The notes: a model not told the origin generated them from the sequence alone. 64,000 bases of DNA from Viscum album (GCA_963277665.1 OY728152.1:1184958357-1185022356); one strand, 5' to 3'. Counted from the first letter of the stretch, positions 1 through 15,175 are shown. Numbers and translations are program-made.

Positions 1-945
1 AACATTTATAAAAAACTATTTCAATGTTTATGGACTATTTGTTTCATTATAAATTTTTTAATTATTGACATGAAATAAATACATTAAATACTTATCAAAT
101 TCCAATGATTGAATTATTTAGTAAATAATTAAATATAAAAAATAATACTAAAAATTGTAAAAGTGAGTTAAATTGAAGGAATTATTGTTTTTAATTTATT
201 TTTAGATGATTATATCATATTACACTATTATAAACCCAATATATTTTAATAATATAATTAAAATTATTTTTTCAAATAAAAATTTAATGAATAATTTACA
301 AATTTGGAAAAAAATATTATAATAAATGATATTTTTTAAATTGATTTAAAATTACTAAAAATATTATATTATTCCTAGTGAATTTTAAATATCAATTTTA
401 TATAATATATTCCAATTTTGGACCAATTGTAATATTATGATGATTATATTGACACAAAAATATAGTAAATATTTAATAGTTCTTATATGATCAAAATGCA
501 TTTTAAACACATTACATGTGTTTTTATTAAATTTGATTTTATTTGAGAAAATGGGTTTTTAAATTGATACATTTGATTTGATAATTTTATTTTTTTGATC
601 ATAATTATATAACAACCATCACATTAGTTTACTAATAATGTATAAATTTCCTAGGATAAAATACAATTTACCGTGTTTTAAAACAAAAAATGTTAAAAAT
701 AAAAATACCATGATGTTAAAGAAAAAATGTCTAAAAATGTGTCTTATTCTATGGTGGGCATTCAGATTGTCCATTTTCTCATTATTACCCAACAATATAA
801 AATATTGGAACAATTTAAGGAATTATTTATCTCCTAATAATTAAAACCAGTGGGTGTTTACAAGAATTAAAATCCTCTCCAACTATAATAGAGAAATCAC
901 TCACCTCACTTCATAACACAAATAATTATTTCTAGTAATCAAAAA
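1..945 (+). repeat. Left part of a plus-strand giant LTR (LTR I), split by element GH
   Basis: No gene is supported here. Positions about 845-920 align with the promoter-proximal part of LTR E near 55225-55300: an ACCAG/ACCTGG start, a run like GAATTAAAATCCTCTCC, then a CACTC-rich stretch. That places this segment about 1.4 kb into a plus-strand LTR of the same family, so the LTR start would lie left of the window. The rest is diffuse AT-rich sequence. It continues after element GH at 12793. The family assignment is moderately supported; the exact junction with GH is not resolved. Confidence 0.5.
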
Positions 946-3900
946 TATTGATTCGATGGATTAAAACACATAGATATAACATCATTTTAGATTAATATTT
1001 TGTAAATTACAAGAAATACATTTTCGATGACCATAATAGTTTAGTGTATTTGGAAACATGGAAAAAAAAATTACATCCTAGTAAAAGATTACATAAACCT
1101 CCCATAATGATCTCCAAATTTCTTTCTTCTACTAAAAAAATCATAATAACATGTGGAACAAAAAAATAATAAATGGTTGAGAATAGATTCTCATTGATGG
1201 TAAATAAGGGTAATGTGTAATGATAATATTACAAAAAGGGTATATAACCTGAGTATATCATTTGTAGATCACAACCTACTCATGAGTGATCATTAAAACT
1301 ATTATACTTTAGTAAGAACTTAATCATTGTTAATTGGAGAAACTAATCCATGAAATAATAAAAAATTAATAACACATGAAATTATGTCTAACCCATAATA
1401 ATATAACAACCCTTTGAAAATGCGACATAATAAGGCCATTGAAAAAATTTAGGTTATGTTTAATTACATCTGTACCAAATTCAGGATTTGGATTCATTGA
1501 CATGTACCCTCTTGTTTTGTTCATGGGATGTCCTCACATATACCCTCTTGTTTTGGGATTACAATGATTTATGGTTTACCATATCATTTCGTCCATGGAA
1601 TTTCATCTTTTATACTCTCTTTTTTTAGTAATCGGTTTCCCTCCCATGTAATCATTGAGCTCATAATGAATTTATCTGTATCCAATTCATTGGATGTAGA
1701 TTTAGGTCACATCTATCACATAACAATATCATACATGCCAGTGTAAGGAAAATCATCATATCATGACCCTTGAAAATAATTGGATTTTATAGATATAAAA
1801 TCGAAACCCATGTAATGAAATTGGTATCATTTACATTTCATCAAATCATAATGTATAAAAAATGTAGGTTTCGTAATCATTTCATTAGAGCAAAATAAAT
1901 GAAAAAAATTGGGTTTCAATAGGATATAACATGTTGAAGTGAAACATGCGATGTATGAAAAATTTCATCAAAACATAAACCATTCATGATTTAATATAAA
2001 TGAATCCATTTAATAATTACCTAGAGGTAATATATAAACATAAATTAATTTTTTTCTTATATAGAAAATAACATGAAATTATATTTTGAAATCATTTCAA
2101 GATGAACATTCCATTTCATAATTAATTTTTTTTAAATATTTAAACCATATTAAAATCAATTTTTATAGAATATATATAGAAACCATATTATGAATGGTTG
2201 AAATAATTTTTAAAACGATCTTACAATAAAATTGTAAAAATAATATAGAAATCATATTGAAAATTGTTTTATTTTAAAACATACAAAATATGTATCAAAA
2301 CATTTTAAAACCCTTTTTCACTAAAAACACTTAGAAAACTAACAACGAAATATTAATAATGATTTGAAATAATTTTTACATAAATTTTTTTAAAAATATC
2401 TTAAAAATTATGAAAAAAACATTCCTTGAAAGTTATATTTAATAATATTTTCATCAAAAATTTATCATTTGAACAAAAAAATGATGTTTCACAGAAATTA
2501 TGGAGGGTAAATCAATACATGTCATACTATGTGAAAAGAATATTCCTTTTTCAAAGTATAAAATGGTGAATAATACATTAATAGTAAAGTGAATAGTTTA
2601 TTCCTATGAAAAAATATGAAAAAAAGATAAAAGTGTAAAAAATAATTATTAAATATTAATATTTAAATATTCTTGGAATCACTTTATAGAAAACATGATT
2701 TTAAAGGAACTCAGATTTCCGACTGAAGAAATTGGTTAATTTAGACTTCTATAAAAACAATTAATTAACTATATAATGTACATAATATTTTAAAAATGGA
2801 ACAAATACATAAATATAACATTATTAACTATAGGATAGTTTAATTCAATCGAGTTCATGAGATATGGTCAATAAATTTCACCATAAGAAATGTAATCATG
2901 AATAATATTAAAAAGGGATGAGATTGATTGTATAATCTTTTTCCACATGGTATCCTTGAATCATGCTAATAATTTAATAATATTACAATAAATTAATATT
3001 AAAATATTTTTATCAATAATAAATTCAGGATATAACATTTCAATTTTTTTATATACACATCATAGAAAAAATATGCGCATAACACGACCTGTGTTTCAAT
3101 GAATAAAAATATGGACAAAATCAGTTTTATGATTTGGTATATTTTAAGACATAGAACCCATGAATGAAATATAATTAAATGGACATGTAATTACATGTAT
3201 TTTTTTATAATAATCATATAACAGAACTAGGAGATTCATACACAGAACAAAAACGAAATGGGTAGTGAAAAAATCATGTATATGATGGAAATAAAATGTG
3301 AGATGAGAATCACTTTCCTTGTATATTGAATGTAATTTTACTCATTCAAACATCCTGTATAACAAATATAAGTATATTATTCATCTATAATAGTAATACA
3401 TTGTTACATATAATATCATATAGGTTTTTATTATGGATTTTCTTTATTGTTAACAATTCAATGTTAAGGTTTAACTTCAATTAATATCAATTTTGTTTTT
3501 CGAATGCGGCTTAATTTTTTATATCTTTGTCCCTTATACATATATAATTATTTACACAATGTAAAAAATAATTTGAGTAAAATTTAAATACATTAAATAT
3601 CTATTATAATAATTTATTGTATATATAATTAATAAATAAAATATACATTTCACAGAAACTGTAATTCGAAAGTACACATGTATGTTATTTTTGATTAATT
3701 GTATTCTTGAATGAATGAATGTGAAAGCCTTATATATATATATTCTAAATTATTTTTATTGTTTCTGATATATTTTTATATTTTTTTAAAATTCACGCAT
3801 AATACATTCAATGTAGTGTGTGAATTAATCAAACATCTTTGATGGGGAAGTAGTCCAAAAATCCACAAATAAAATTATCATAATTACACCAACTAGAATG

Positions 3901-5496
3901 TAGAAATTATTTTTTATTAAAGGAATAATTAATCGTAATAAAAAATAAGGAATATATATGATGTATATAAATATTGTGTTATGCAAAATATCTAACATGA
4001 TATGCGGTGAAGGAAAAAATAAACAATCATTGTTTAGTGAGGCAGTAGTTTGCTGTACACAAAAATAGTATGTTAGTTCTCCATTAGATGGATGTGAGTG
4101 TAAATGTATGTGTAGATGTAAAAATAATAACATCATATTATATTTGAGATAATTTTTTTATATACCAACATGGAATAATACTACTTGATGTGGTGGAGAA
4201 TTAAAAAATGGAAGCCTAATGGGAGAAGAGGTTTCCACTATGTCAAGTTACTCTAATTGGTATATATGAAATGGATTCAAGGGATTCATTTATTCCCATG
4301 TAGAGATTACCAGAATGAATTGATTTGTATTTATATATATATTTGGATGAAATTTTTTGAACCCGTGATGTTTAATAATTTAGAATAATAGGGAGGGGAA
4401 GTTTCCATTCAAAGGTAAAGAAAATGACAAAATGTGAATATTTTAAAACAAATTATTTGTACACATATTTGTACCTAAAAATTTACATAAAAACCAAAAA
4501 AATAAAAATATAAGGATTATGGACGAAATATTTCAATCCAATAGATTTTGGATGGGTTTCTAGGTCATTTGGCACACAATGATTATGTTTTAGTCAACAA
4601 TTAAACTTTATTTTCCCTTAATCATTTTGATTATTATTAATCACTTTTACAAATCATATAGGTAAAAAGTAAACCTAATATAATTAGAAGATATAAATTA
4701 TAATTATAAAACTTTTGTAAATATATATTTCTAAATTCAATTTACATAACTAGAAAAATTAATATTAATTCTAATTTTGTGGAAGGGTCGAAATAATGTT
4801 GTTTTAAAATAGAACAATGATCAAAATATGTTTATGTATTTATAATGAATTTCAGTGTGAAATAGATTATAATGAAGTAAAATATATTAATTGAGGTATT
4901 ATTGATCTAATTTGACCTAAAACAAATTTAAATAATAATTTTTAGAATAATAATATTATAATCTATATGAAAGTGACTAATTATAATTCAATGTCATTGA
5001 TTATTCAAAAAAATGTTGTTTACTAGTAAAATACTAAAAATTAATCTTACCAAAAATTTGGCATTCCAAATTCAGAAAATATGGATATTTTATCAAATTA
5101 AATTTATAGATTTTTGTAAATTTAAATTTTTTTACCCAATAAAATGAAAATAATTTCATTCATGCAAATTATACTTTTAATCATTGAAACACAATTTAAG
5201 AAATTATATTTTTAATTGTCAATATTTATTTTTTATATAAAACCACTATTGAAAAATATAAATTTAGTTATTAATATTAAAATATCTATGTTTTAATATA
5301 TATGTTATATATAACACTTTTAAATATTTATATCAATAAAATGATGATTCAATGAAGCTCGGTATTGCGTGTAAGAAATTCCATGTTGGTGTCACATGTA
5401 GCGCATAAAAAGTGAGCGTTGTGTGCAACACAATCCAGTTTAGTTTAACATATAAATAAATCAATTTGTTTTCATTTAAAATAATTATTTACAAAG

Positions 5497-5527
<31 letters not shown>

Positions 5528-5612
5528 TACTATTTTTGGTGTCTCGTTAGATGAAAATTTTAAAAAATATTTAATTAATTTGAAAAAAATTACAACATCG
5601 AAATGTGTTACA
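946..5612 (-). repeat. 3' LTR of element GH
   Basis: On the minus strand this LTR begins with TGTAACACAT at 5612 and runs down to about 946. The left end is placed by alignment of about 980-1010 with 8045-8075 in the partner LTR (shared TTTTAGATTAATATT). It contains the family landmark modules near 4020-4100, where a GTGAGGCAGTAGTTTGC block is followed by CATTAGATGGATG. A (TA)n tract lies at about 5505-5527. Short open frames at 1528-1746 and 3825-4136 lie in LTR sequence and resemble no known protein, so I do not call genes. Confidence 0.65.
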
Positions 5613-5626
5613 TACTACCCACATGA
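5613..5626 (-). other. Polypurine tract of element GH
   Basis: Read on the minus strand, CATGTGGGTAGTA directly precedes the LTR start TGTAACACAT. A purine-rich run ending at the 3' LTR boundary is where plus-strand DNA synthesis starts in LTR elements. The tract is short and interrupted by T, but it resembles the stronger tract of element E (GGGGGGTAGAA). Confidence 0.5.
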
Positions 5627-6314
5627 ATTGAATTTATCCATCAATATTTTTATGGGTTATCAAAGTTTTAATACTTTAATGATTCATTAATAAAAAACCA
5701 CATTGTAAAAATTTATACTAAAACATCCATTAAAAAATGTATTTTGGAAGCCAAATGGTTACCCAATATAACATATAAAATGGATTACACATACGATATT
5801 ATAGGTTGAGAGTGTTGAATAAAAATGGATGGAATGTTAAATAATTTATAGTGGTGATAGAGGACATCAATAAAAAATGTGTGATTGATAATAAAAATTT
5901 GAGTGCCACAAATTTATAAATATTTGAATATTTAAAAGGCCATTACTAAAATAAGATGACAGTAAGAAAAAATATCTCATCTAATTATAATAATAATGTT
6001 GAGTAATTCTTCTCTTGAACGTGAATAGATGGAAATATACATAAATTATATATTTCTATAAATAAATTATTTATTTTGCAGTGATTCTAAAAATTTATAA
6101 TTTATCCATTAATTCATGCAACTGACGTCAAAAAATTAACATTGATGTCGTATGTCCAATAATAAACTTTTATCAAATATTAAGGCCCCTAAAAAATGAA
6201 ATGTATAAATATTATTAAGAAATTATGGTTAATAAATTATTATTTAAACATAAAAAATAATTCATCATATTAAATCATGAATAATTATTCATAAAAAATC
6301 ATTTTACATTAACT

Positions 6315-6388
6315 AGGACATCATGTAGCCCACTAGTAGGCATGACACCCTAATCATTCTCCAGTCATGGGTTTAAGACCCACGACCT
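6315..6388 (+). ncRNA. tRNA-like / SINE-type segment (decayed)
   Basis: This segment has the layout of an RNA polymerase III promoter from a tRNA-derived SINE. A box A-like GTAGCCCACTAGTAGG lies near 6325-6340, and a box B-like GGGTTTAAGACCC lies at 6369-6381. The box B half-sites GGGT and ACCC can pair like a T-stem. It corresponds in sequence and context to the better-preserved copy at 44254-44332. It lies opposite in orientation to the element that contains it. A functional tRNA is unlikely, since no complete cloverleaf could be drawn. Confidence 0.5.
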
Positions 6389-8004
6389 AGCTGAACATGA
6401 TTGGTTGTCACCCAACATATATGATTTAAATTTCTAAATCCTTATTAATATATTTCCAAAATATGATAAACATCAATTAAACAAGGTGAATCACAAAATA
6501 GAGTTTCATCCAGGGTTTTCAATACAATACCAAAACTTAAATACATCATCTGATGTTGAACATTACATTTTCATGAATGGTTACCCTTATAAACCTTCGG
6601 AAATATGTAAATTAATATATTTAAAAAATAAATCTACAAAATTATTCTAACATTTGTTCCCCCGTATAGAACAATGTAATTCTTTGTTTTCACATTCCAA
6701 ACATGTGAAAGACCACATAAATTATAACCTTGAAAAATGATAATAACAATAATTACCATAAATACTTATGCAAAAAAATTATTCAAAATTATTCTAATGA
6801 TTACAAAATATATTATTTAAATCCAAGAAGTTGTAAACATCAGGTATGATGAAATATAACCGTTTTTCAATAATCAGTTCTATTATAATCTATACTAACC
6901 AATTAATATATTTATATAAAACATATCATCATCAAAATAACATTACCTCAATCTTATGAATTAATTTGGTGTTACCTTCCCTTAATCGAAATACCACATT
7001 TCAATGAAATCTTGTGCCTATTTCTTTATTAGGATTCAACTTGTTCTTTCAAATCATTAATGAACACTTATACTAAAAGTAATTATACATTTCATTATTC
7101 ATATATCATATTCCTAGAATATCAAAAACATAAATTCATCATTAATCTATTATTTTTAGTAAACCATTTCACAATGTTCAGATTCATATTCCTTAATACC
7201 GCATTCCAATAATATTGAATACGAATCATGTATTAAGGTTCATTGTCCTCAATATATTCATGTTGTTTATATTGTATGTAAATAATACTCGAAGAAGATA
7301 ACATAACTATAACATATCCTTTACGAACTCTTTTCCATTATAATTATATCCAATTATCCTACCATTATCCAGGAACATTTCATGATATTTATACAAGGGA
7401 AATAGATTTTCATAAATCCCATTCATTCCACTTATGAATCATTCAATGTTATCAATATTCCTTCATGTTCTCTCAATTGAATAATATCGGAATCCACTAT
7501 GTGAAAACAAATATCAAAAAATAATGCCACATAATAAAGAAAAATTGCATATAATATGTATAAATAATGACATCAACCTTTTAATAAATGAAATCATATA
7601 TTTATCCAAGGTTATTCATACTCGTATTCTATTTAAATACTTCATAATGGTTCATTAAGAGTATGTGATTTTTGAAATCATATCCCCCGATAGTGTCAAA
7701 ATAAGAGTGCATCATGGGACATTATCATATATTAGATTTCCATAGATCATGCCTGGGACATCATGTCAGAGTTATCACCCCTAGGAACATATACATAAAA
7801 ACATCCACTAATTGCTTCTAGAAAATAATTTTATACGGGAAACCACTCACTCGATTCCTTAAAAAAATAATATGACATTTTTATAAACATTGACTCATTC
7901 TTATACATATCCATAGAGACATATCTTGATATATCATTAGAAATATACCTACTAAGATGACTAGTGGTTTATCATCCTTGATTACAATGGTTAAATAAAC
8001 CTTT

Positions 8005-8016
8005 CCTTTGTTTCCA
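8005..8016 (-). other. Degenerate Met-type primer-binding site of element GH
   Basis: The minus strand reads TGGAAACAAAGG two bases inside the right LTR. It corresponds base for base to TGGTATCAAAGG in element A, which resembles the complement of the initiator-Met tRNA 3' end. Position next to the LTR end and alignment with A support the call; several substitutions make it unlikely to work now. Confidence 0.55.
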
Positions 8017-8018
8017 AC

Positions 8019-11000
8019 TATAGTGAGGGAGGCATAACATTCATTGATATTACATAATTTTAGATTAATATTCAATACAATTTCAATAGTAAATCCCTAA
8101 GGACCTTAATAGATTTTTTCCTATGGAAACAATGAAAAAAATTATTTGATCTAGGAGAAATATCCTAAATATATCCTATATCAATATCCTCCTTTAGTAC
8201 CTCTACAAAAATAATTTCTTCATAACATGAGGAAAGGAAACCATAGAAATTTCTGAGCTCAGAAGCTCAGTAAAGGTATATAAGGGGAATGTGTGTGCAT
8301 AACATGATAAAAAGTGTATGGAACTTGAGAATAATATTTGAATATACTACTTGACATATTAGATATCATAATAACTGTTGGACATTCCTAATACATGAAT
8401 CATAATAAATTAAAGAACATAATACATGAAATAATAACACAGTAATAAAACATTGAATTGTTGAAAACACAAAAGAATATAATAACCTAATGTCAAGGAA
8501 TCATACTAATGCCATTGAAACATGTTATTATTAGGTTAATCACCTATGTAACTATTTTTAGCATGGGATTATATCATGTCTACCATCTTGTTTTGGGCAT
8601 CGTATTTCCTCACATATACCATTTTGTATTAAGATTTGGTTGTTCACCGATTAAGCCTCTTGTTTCGGGATTCTGATGACATATCATCCACCCTATTGTA
8701 AGAAGCTTGGAATATCCTCCTATTTTACCTATGGTTCCAGGATTTGAATGTCCAAACGTATAACCTCTTAGTTTGGGATTAGGGTTCTATCATGTATAAC
8801 CTTTCATCTCAAAAACCATTTATCATTTCCTAATTAATTGGAAGTATATATAGGTCACACCAACCACATAATGAAATCATGAATTATTGATTTAAATAAA
8901 TATTCATCATATCATGAACCTTGCAAAGAGATGGGTATTATAAACATAAAATAATAACCATTGAATTAAAATGGATTTCATTAATATTTTATGAGATCAT
9001 TAACTATGGATAAGAGATAGGATTCATATTAATTTCATAAAATCGTAACCCAATAATATAATTATGTTTAAATAATAAATGCCATGAGGAAGAGAAATGG
9101 GTATCATAAAAAATTTCCGTCAAAATAAAAACCATTGATGGAAGAACATTAATTTAACATTTGGATCCTTTTTATAAGTTGTTGATTAACATGAAATTAT
9201 ATTATCATACCTGGAAAATAACATCAAATGATATATTGAATACATTTCCTAAAGAAAATATAATTTCTTTTTCAAAAAATTCATTTTAAGGTGTAAAAAT
9301 ATTTCTAAATCCATTATCATTGAAAATACATTGAAATCATTGAATGAATGATTTCAATAATTTTAGAACCATTATTTATTGAAAAAATGGAAAATAAGAG
9401 TGAAATTATTTTGAATATATTTTTTGTTAAAACTGATAAAATAGGATTGAAGAAAATTTAAAAAAGTTTTTCACTGAAAAAACTTGGAAAACATTGAATG
9501 CAATAATTATTAAGTTTTGAAAAACTATAAATTGAAATTTTTTGGAAATTTTATGAATAATTTTTTAAAAAATATATCATTGATAATTAAATTTAAAAAA
9601 ATTTCATAAAAAAAATTAAAATTTAAACATTGAATGGAATCATTATATAAATTATGAAGTGTACATCTGTATATAAACTTCGAGGTAAAATGAATATTCC
9701 TTTATCATGGTATAATGGTATGAAAAATTCCTTGTTCTAAAAGTGACACTAATATTACATTCATCAAAATTTTAAATTAAAAAATGGTTTAAATTTTTTT
9801 TAATTATTATCTGAGAGTAGTAAAATATGCAAGATAATCCATTTTAGAAAACATGGTTTTAAATGAACTTGGATTTCTGACCGAAGAGGGACGAAAATTA
9901 GGATGACCATAACTACACTAGATTAACTATTTTAGGAACAAAATAGATTAATAATTGTAAAAATATGTGATTATATCCTAAATAACAAGATTTGGTGATT
10001 ATTCAATATTGTTTTGGAGATATGGATAATAATATTTAGTCAAAGGAAACACAATCATAAACTATATATAAAATTGATGATATTAATCAAATTAACTCTT
10101 ACCACATGGTAACCTTGAACCATACTCCAAATTTTATAAAATTAAATTACATGTATCTTTAAATATCATGAACAGAATAAAATTCATGTTATTACATTTC
10201 AATAGAGGTATATACATCTAATATAAAAATAAAGGGTTATATCATGGCACATGTTTCAATGAATGAAAATTAACACAAAATCATTTTACCAATTTGATAA
10301 ATTTTTAAACATAATAACCATGAATTATGTATAATAAAATGGAAATATAAAAACCAATATATTTATTTATATGAATCATTCAATACATCTCCGTTATTTC
10401 TATATAACACAAAAATTCAATGATTGGTTAATATTTCATGTATCTCATGAAAATAAAAAGTGAGTTGGACTTCTCTTACTTTGTGTCCGGAATCTCAACA
10501 TACACATTCAAAACTCATGTATCATTAATATAAATTTATTATAAATCAAAAAATGAAAAAAAAATTATTTCATCTAATTACATATTGTGTTTGATTATGG
10601 TTTTATATTACCCTCTTGTTTATAATTAAATGATAATATTTCACTTCAGCTAATATCCTCTTTGCTTTTCGCATTTATAATAATATGTCATAATGTTGGT
10701 CCTTATACATACATTAGGATTTATAAAATTAAAATCATTATTTAAATATAATTTATATTAATTGTATATTAATTATAATATTACATATAATGTATAATTC
10801 CGAAATAAAATGTAACATTCATGGGGATGGTAAGTTGTTATTACGAATGAACATTATTTTTGTTTAATTGTCATGTTGAAAGAAATAAAGTAAAAGTCTT
10901 ATATGTATATATATTTATCAATATGATTATTAAAGTAGATTTATTATATATATATATATATCATATATTTTCACTAAACCCATCCTTAATACGTTACATG

Positions 11001-12792
11001 TATTGTGTGAATGAATCACACTGGCTTGAGGGGGCAGTAGTCTATACTTCCTCAAACGAAAATATCATATTTACAACAAATGGAAAGTAAAACTGATATT
11101 TATTATAAAAGTAATAATGAATATTAAAAACATAAATAATACAATGTATGAAATATATTAACATTTTTCCAATATAATTACTTCCATTATATACGGTAAT
11201 GTAAAAATTAACAATCATAATTTTTTGAGGTGGTAGTTCATCATACAAATAAATAGTATGTTTGTTTACCATTATATGAATTTTTTTGTAATTTTAGGTC
11301 AATAACTTATCATTAAAATCCTAGTATATTTTTTATATTTTTGTTTTATACCATAATTTAATATAAAGTGTTGAGGTATTGGAGAAAGAAAATAAAATAA
11401 AGGAACTTTAGAGAAGAGGTTACCTCTTAATCGAGTAACTCCTTTTTTGTTGAAAAATGAATCATTGGATTTACTTGTTCATAGGTCGGTTCATCTAGGA
11501 GGAATAAATGGTTTGTTTAAAAGTTTATTGGTTATATTTTGGAATATCATAATAGGTTTGAGAGTTGTGAAGAATAGTGAGAGGTGGTTTCCTTGTGTAG
11601 GGAAGGAAAAGGACTAGCATGTATGATTAAAAAATGTTAGGTGTACAAGAATTATTACATAAAAGAAGTAATAACAACCAATAAAATCATTAATTGAAGG
11701 ATTATGGAATATATATGTACATTATATAGTAATTGTACACGTGGTAGGTCATTAGTGCCCCTAATATTAAGAATTTTCCCCCAATTAAAATTAATTTGGC
11801 TTCAACGACTATGATTAATCTTATTAACTTTTGATAATAATTTTGGTCAAAAATTAATAGGATACAATTGTATTTTAAATATTATGCTGATTAATAATTT
11901 TTGTGTCAATTTTTCTAAATTCTGTAGAATAATTTTCAAAATAATGGTTCTTTCAAATATCTCATATGGGGAGAAATAATGGGTTTTAATACTAAAAAAT
12001 GTTCAGTTATTTGTTATGTTTTTATATTTAATTTCAAAGTAATATTTGATTAAAATGAAATAAATATTATTAAATTGTTTATTATTTGTCCCATTTTAAC
12101 ATAAATAAAATATAATTTATAATATGACATTTTTTTAATGAATATAATATATTATCTAAAATGATGTATTTTCATTATTCATCAAAAAAGGGTGTTTCTC
12201 AGAAAAATCCGAAAAATTTAGACACAGCTAATTTATTCATTATAAATTATGAAAATAAGTTTATTTTATCATATTAAATTTAAATATTTATCTAGAATTA
12301 TAATTATTTCATTGTTCATAAATGAAAATAAAATGTTTTTCATTGGCTAAAATATAATTCTTGAACATACAAAAGCCTTTACAAAAAAAAATATTTTTCA
12401 ATATCAATATTTTTTAATTTAAAAAACATTATAAAAATAATAATAAAATATTTATTATTATTTATATTATTATTATTTAACATTTAGTGTATAATAAATC
12501 ATTTAAAATTTTATAATAATAAAATGATGATTCATATAATCTTAGTATTGTGTTTAACATACGCCAAACAGTATTGCATGTAGCCCATGCCAAGATAGTG
12601 TTGTGTGTATCAAATGCAATTCAATGTTTTATGTATAAAAATAAAATTAGATGTCATGTGAATAGATTATTTGAAAATTTTTATTTGATATATATATATA
12701 CACACAAAATTATTTCAAGTTTCACATGAAATTCTAAATATCAAAATGATTAAACTATTTCCCTAAAAAACCAAATATATCATGAAACTACA
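8019..12792 (-). repeat. 5' LTR of element GH
   Basis: On the minus strand it starts near 12792 (TGTAGTTTCATG) and ends at 8019 (CACTATA), 4774 bp. That matches the 4782 bp LTR of element E, and the two share landmarks throughout, so GH and E belong to the same subfamily. A well-kept hairpin-like module has TTGAGG at 11026-11031 and CCTCAA at 11050-11055 around an 18-nt loop. A second module lies near 10815-10860 and a third near 11225-11275. Open frames at 10860-11090 and 11042-11272 fall on these modules and are not genes. Confidence 0.65.
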
Positions 12793-15175
12793 CACACCCT
12801 AAAAAATTCAAATCCAAAATTCCATCTACTAGACCTAGATTCCTTATTTTATTCATAAATCCAATCTATGGATGATTTAGTTCAAATGAAATGAATATTA
12901 TCAAAGAAGAGGTAACATTATCCAATGAAAATATGTATTTCATTTCATTCTATTCCTACATCATTTGATTATTAATAATTAATGGTATAATAAAAAATTT
13001 ATCGACCATAAAATGGGATTTTTAATAACATGATCATGATCTAAATCCCATTACACTTCAATCATATGAGTTATAAAGGAATTGTTCATGTGTATTATAG
13101 ACTACCACCTCATGAATTAATGCCATCTAAATAATCAAAATCTATGTCTCAACATTGGGTGTGATGATGGATATAAAGAATATATATGATATTTATAGTA
13201 TTTTTATGCATCTATTATCAATATACCATTAATTTTTTTTAACATTCATTCTATATTCAATTTCATAATTTTTCTCATGTATATGGAAGAAACATCATCA
13301 CGAAGAGATGTGATTCGTATTTCACTATCTCTTAATATGGATAGTTATAAACTAATTGAAAAAGATTATATTTCATATAAAAGACCTATATATGATATTA
13401 AAAACATTTGATTATCAGTACATATAATATATATCATATTCAATATTTTATATACACTTATGAAATGATGATAACATCATTTGGGTATGTGTGGACTACA
13501 CCCTTCATGATGTGATAAGTCTAATATTGAATCACCTCTCAAAATGTATGATATAGATAATAATATAATATGATATTAATAATAATATTGTAATTATATG
13601 AATTTTGACTACTATTTACTTCATATCCGCTATGATTGATGAAATAATGGAAATGTCACTCATGAGTATTTAAAACATACCATCTCTATGATCATAACAC
13701 ATGTCATTACTCAAATCCATCATTCATTATTCATTATAATATAAAAAATAATTTCAAAATATTATAATTGTGTAATTAATAATATTTTTGGAATAATTGG
13801 GATATATAATATGTGAAACAACTAGATCATGGATTATTAACACAGAGTAAAAATTGTGTAATTAATACCCAACCAATGATAATAATGAAATATTTTAATC
13901 AAATGGATTGTAAAATATTAAATTATTATCATATAAGATATTATATATATTATTATTTTTATTATATAAGTTAATAAATATCATAAAAAATGTACATGAG
14001 GTTAGAGAATGACAACAAAATTAAATCATGAGGGAGGGGATTTTGCCTATCATTACATTACATTGAAAATTTAGTTTTTATTATATACCAATTCACTTAT
14101 TTTGGTTGTTATAATTCACATTTGACATTCAATGTATTTAATAATTCATTATTCGTGGTATTTGATTTATCTCATCCATGGGGACTTGAAATATAAATTA
14201 CCATGGGTAAATGTTATTATGAAATTTCACATTTTTATGTGATCGCTAACATTATCCTAAAATAATTTCCTTAATTTTAATAATTTTCCTGTGAACATTT
14301 CATTTCAATTCAATATAAAAATAAATTTTTAATGGATATGATTATTTACAAAATGGTATATCAATTTTAATTATTCTATTTTCATTCAAAATTATTTAAT
14401 TAACTAGCGAAAATATTGATTTATTGATATTTTTTACTCAATATGGATTCATGATGATAATGAACATTTTTTATGAGTTAAATAATTTAATGGACATATA
14501 GGGGATAGTTTGGAATGGTATGTAAAATTTTTAAAAAAATATTAGATATTCCATAAATTACATTGTAGTGTCATGATATGGCTATGTTGGCCAAATCAAA
14601 TGTGTTTTTGAGTAATACGTTTCAAACCATCTTTTGATTAGTAATAAAAATTATGGTATCATGTAAATAGGGATCATGATAAAAAAAATGATGAATTTAA
14701 TTCACAGATAATTCAGTTATTATTATTAACCATTATAGAGTTTATATTAATTTAAAAATGGTGAATTTCCTACATAGTTTTTTGATCAAAATAAATTTAT
14801 ATATATTTAATTGCATTTCCAATATATTTTTCTTTATGTAACCATGATATTCAAGTTATTTTACTTTTATATGGGTTTTTATATCTATAGTTACATGTTT
14901 ACAATGATTATTTACACATGTTAACTTATGGAATACATAGACCCTATTTAGAGTTTGACCTCACCGTTATTTGTTCCCATTCAATAGGATATGAAAATGA
15001 ATACTTGGAATGGATTTTAAGGATGAAATTATTTAAATTTTTCTATGATTTATTTTTAGTTCCCAATGTAAAATTTGTATAATTTTTAAATACATATTTC
15101 TAAAACAACAAAAAGATCAACCCATTTACATATTATTCTTTTATATATTAATTTTTTATATATTAATAAACTACT
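12793..15175 (+). repeat. Right part of LTR I, plus strand
   Basis: The stretch contains plus-strand family modules in the expected order: a block like ACTACCACCTCATG at about 13100, a block like GTGTGGACTACACCCTTCA near 13490, and CATACCATCTCTATGATC near 13675. The stretch at 12793-12830 continues the promoter-proximal part seen at 845-945. It therefore looks like the downstream part of the LTR into which GH inserted. I see no gene in it. Confidence 0.45.

Larger units (their letters stand above)
5613..8018 (-). other. Internal region of element GH, no intact gene
   Basis: This 2.4 kb region lies between the GH LTRs. I found no zinc knuckle, protease, reverse transcriptase or integrase motif in any frame. 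It shares two blocks with the internal region of element A: the tRNA-like segment at 6315-6388, and a following block near 6575-6600 (AATGGTTACC then TTATAA, also at about 44538-44555). This shows the internal regions share descent although A is shorter. The only open frame over 60 codons, at 7881-8075, straddles the primer site and LTR, so I do not regard it as a gene. Confidence 0.55.
946..12792 (-). mobile_element. Element GH: non-autonomous giant-LTR retrotransposon (LARD-like)
   Basis: Two minus-oriented LTRs of about 4.7 kb flank a 2.4 kb internal region. Landmarks repeat in order about 7.1-7.2 kb apart, for example at 990 and 8060, 1500 and 8580, 4025 and 11225, and 5350 and 12545. A degenerate Met-type primer site lies beside the right LTR and a short polypurine tract beside the left one. 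No protease, reverse transcriptase or integrase motif was seen inside, so the element probably needed enzymes from elsewhere. The left end is approximate, and a matching 5-bp target duplication was not identified. Confidence 0.7.

Noticed and set aside
5505..5527. (TA)n run as an origin or regulatory element
   Set aside because: Short TA microsatellites occur in most LTR copies here and are unremarkable in such AT-rich DNA.
6315..6388. Functional tRNA gene
   Set aside because: Box B is mutated and no acceptor or anticodon stems could be drawn. It is better explained as a decayed SINE-type segment.
8019..12797. CACAC at 12793-12797 as a target duplication of element GH
   Set aside because: No clear matching CACAC adjoins the left boundary near 946. 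CACAA and ACACA occur some 25 bases away, so the claim is unsupported.
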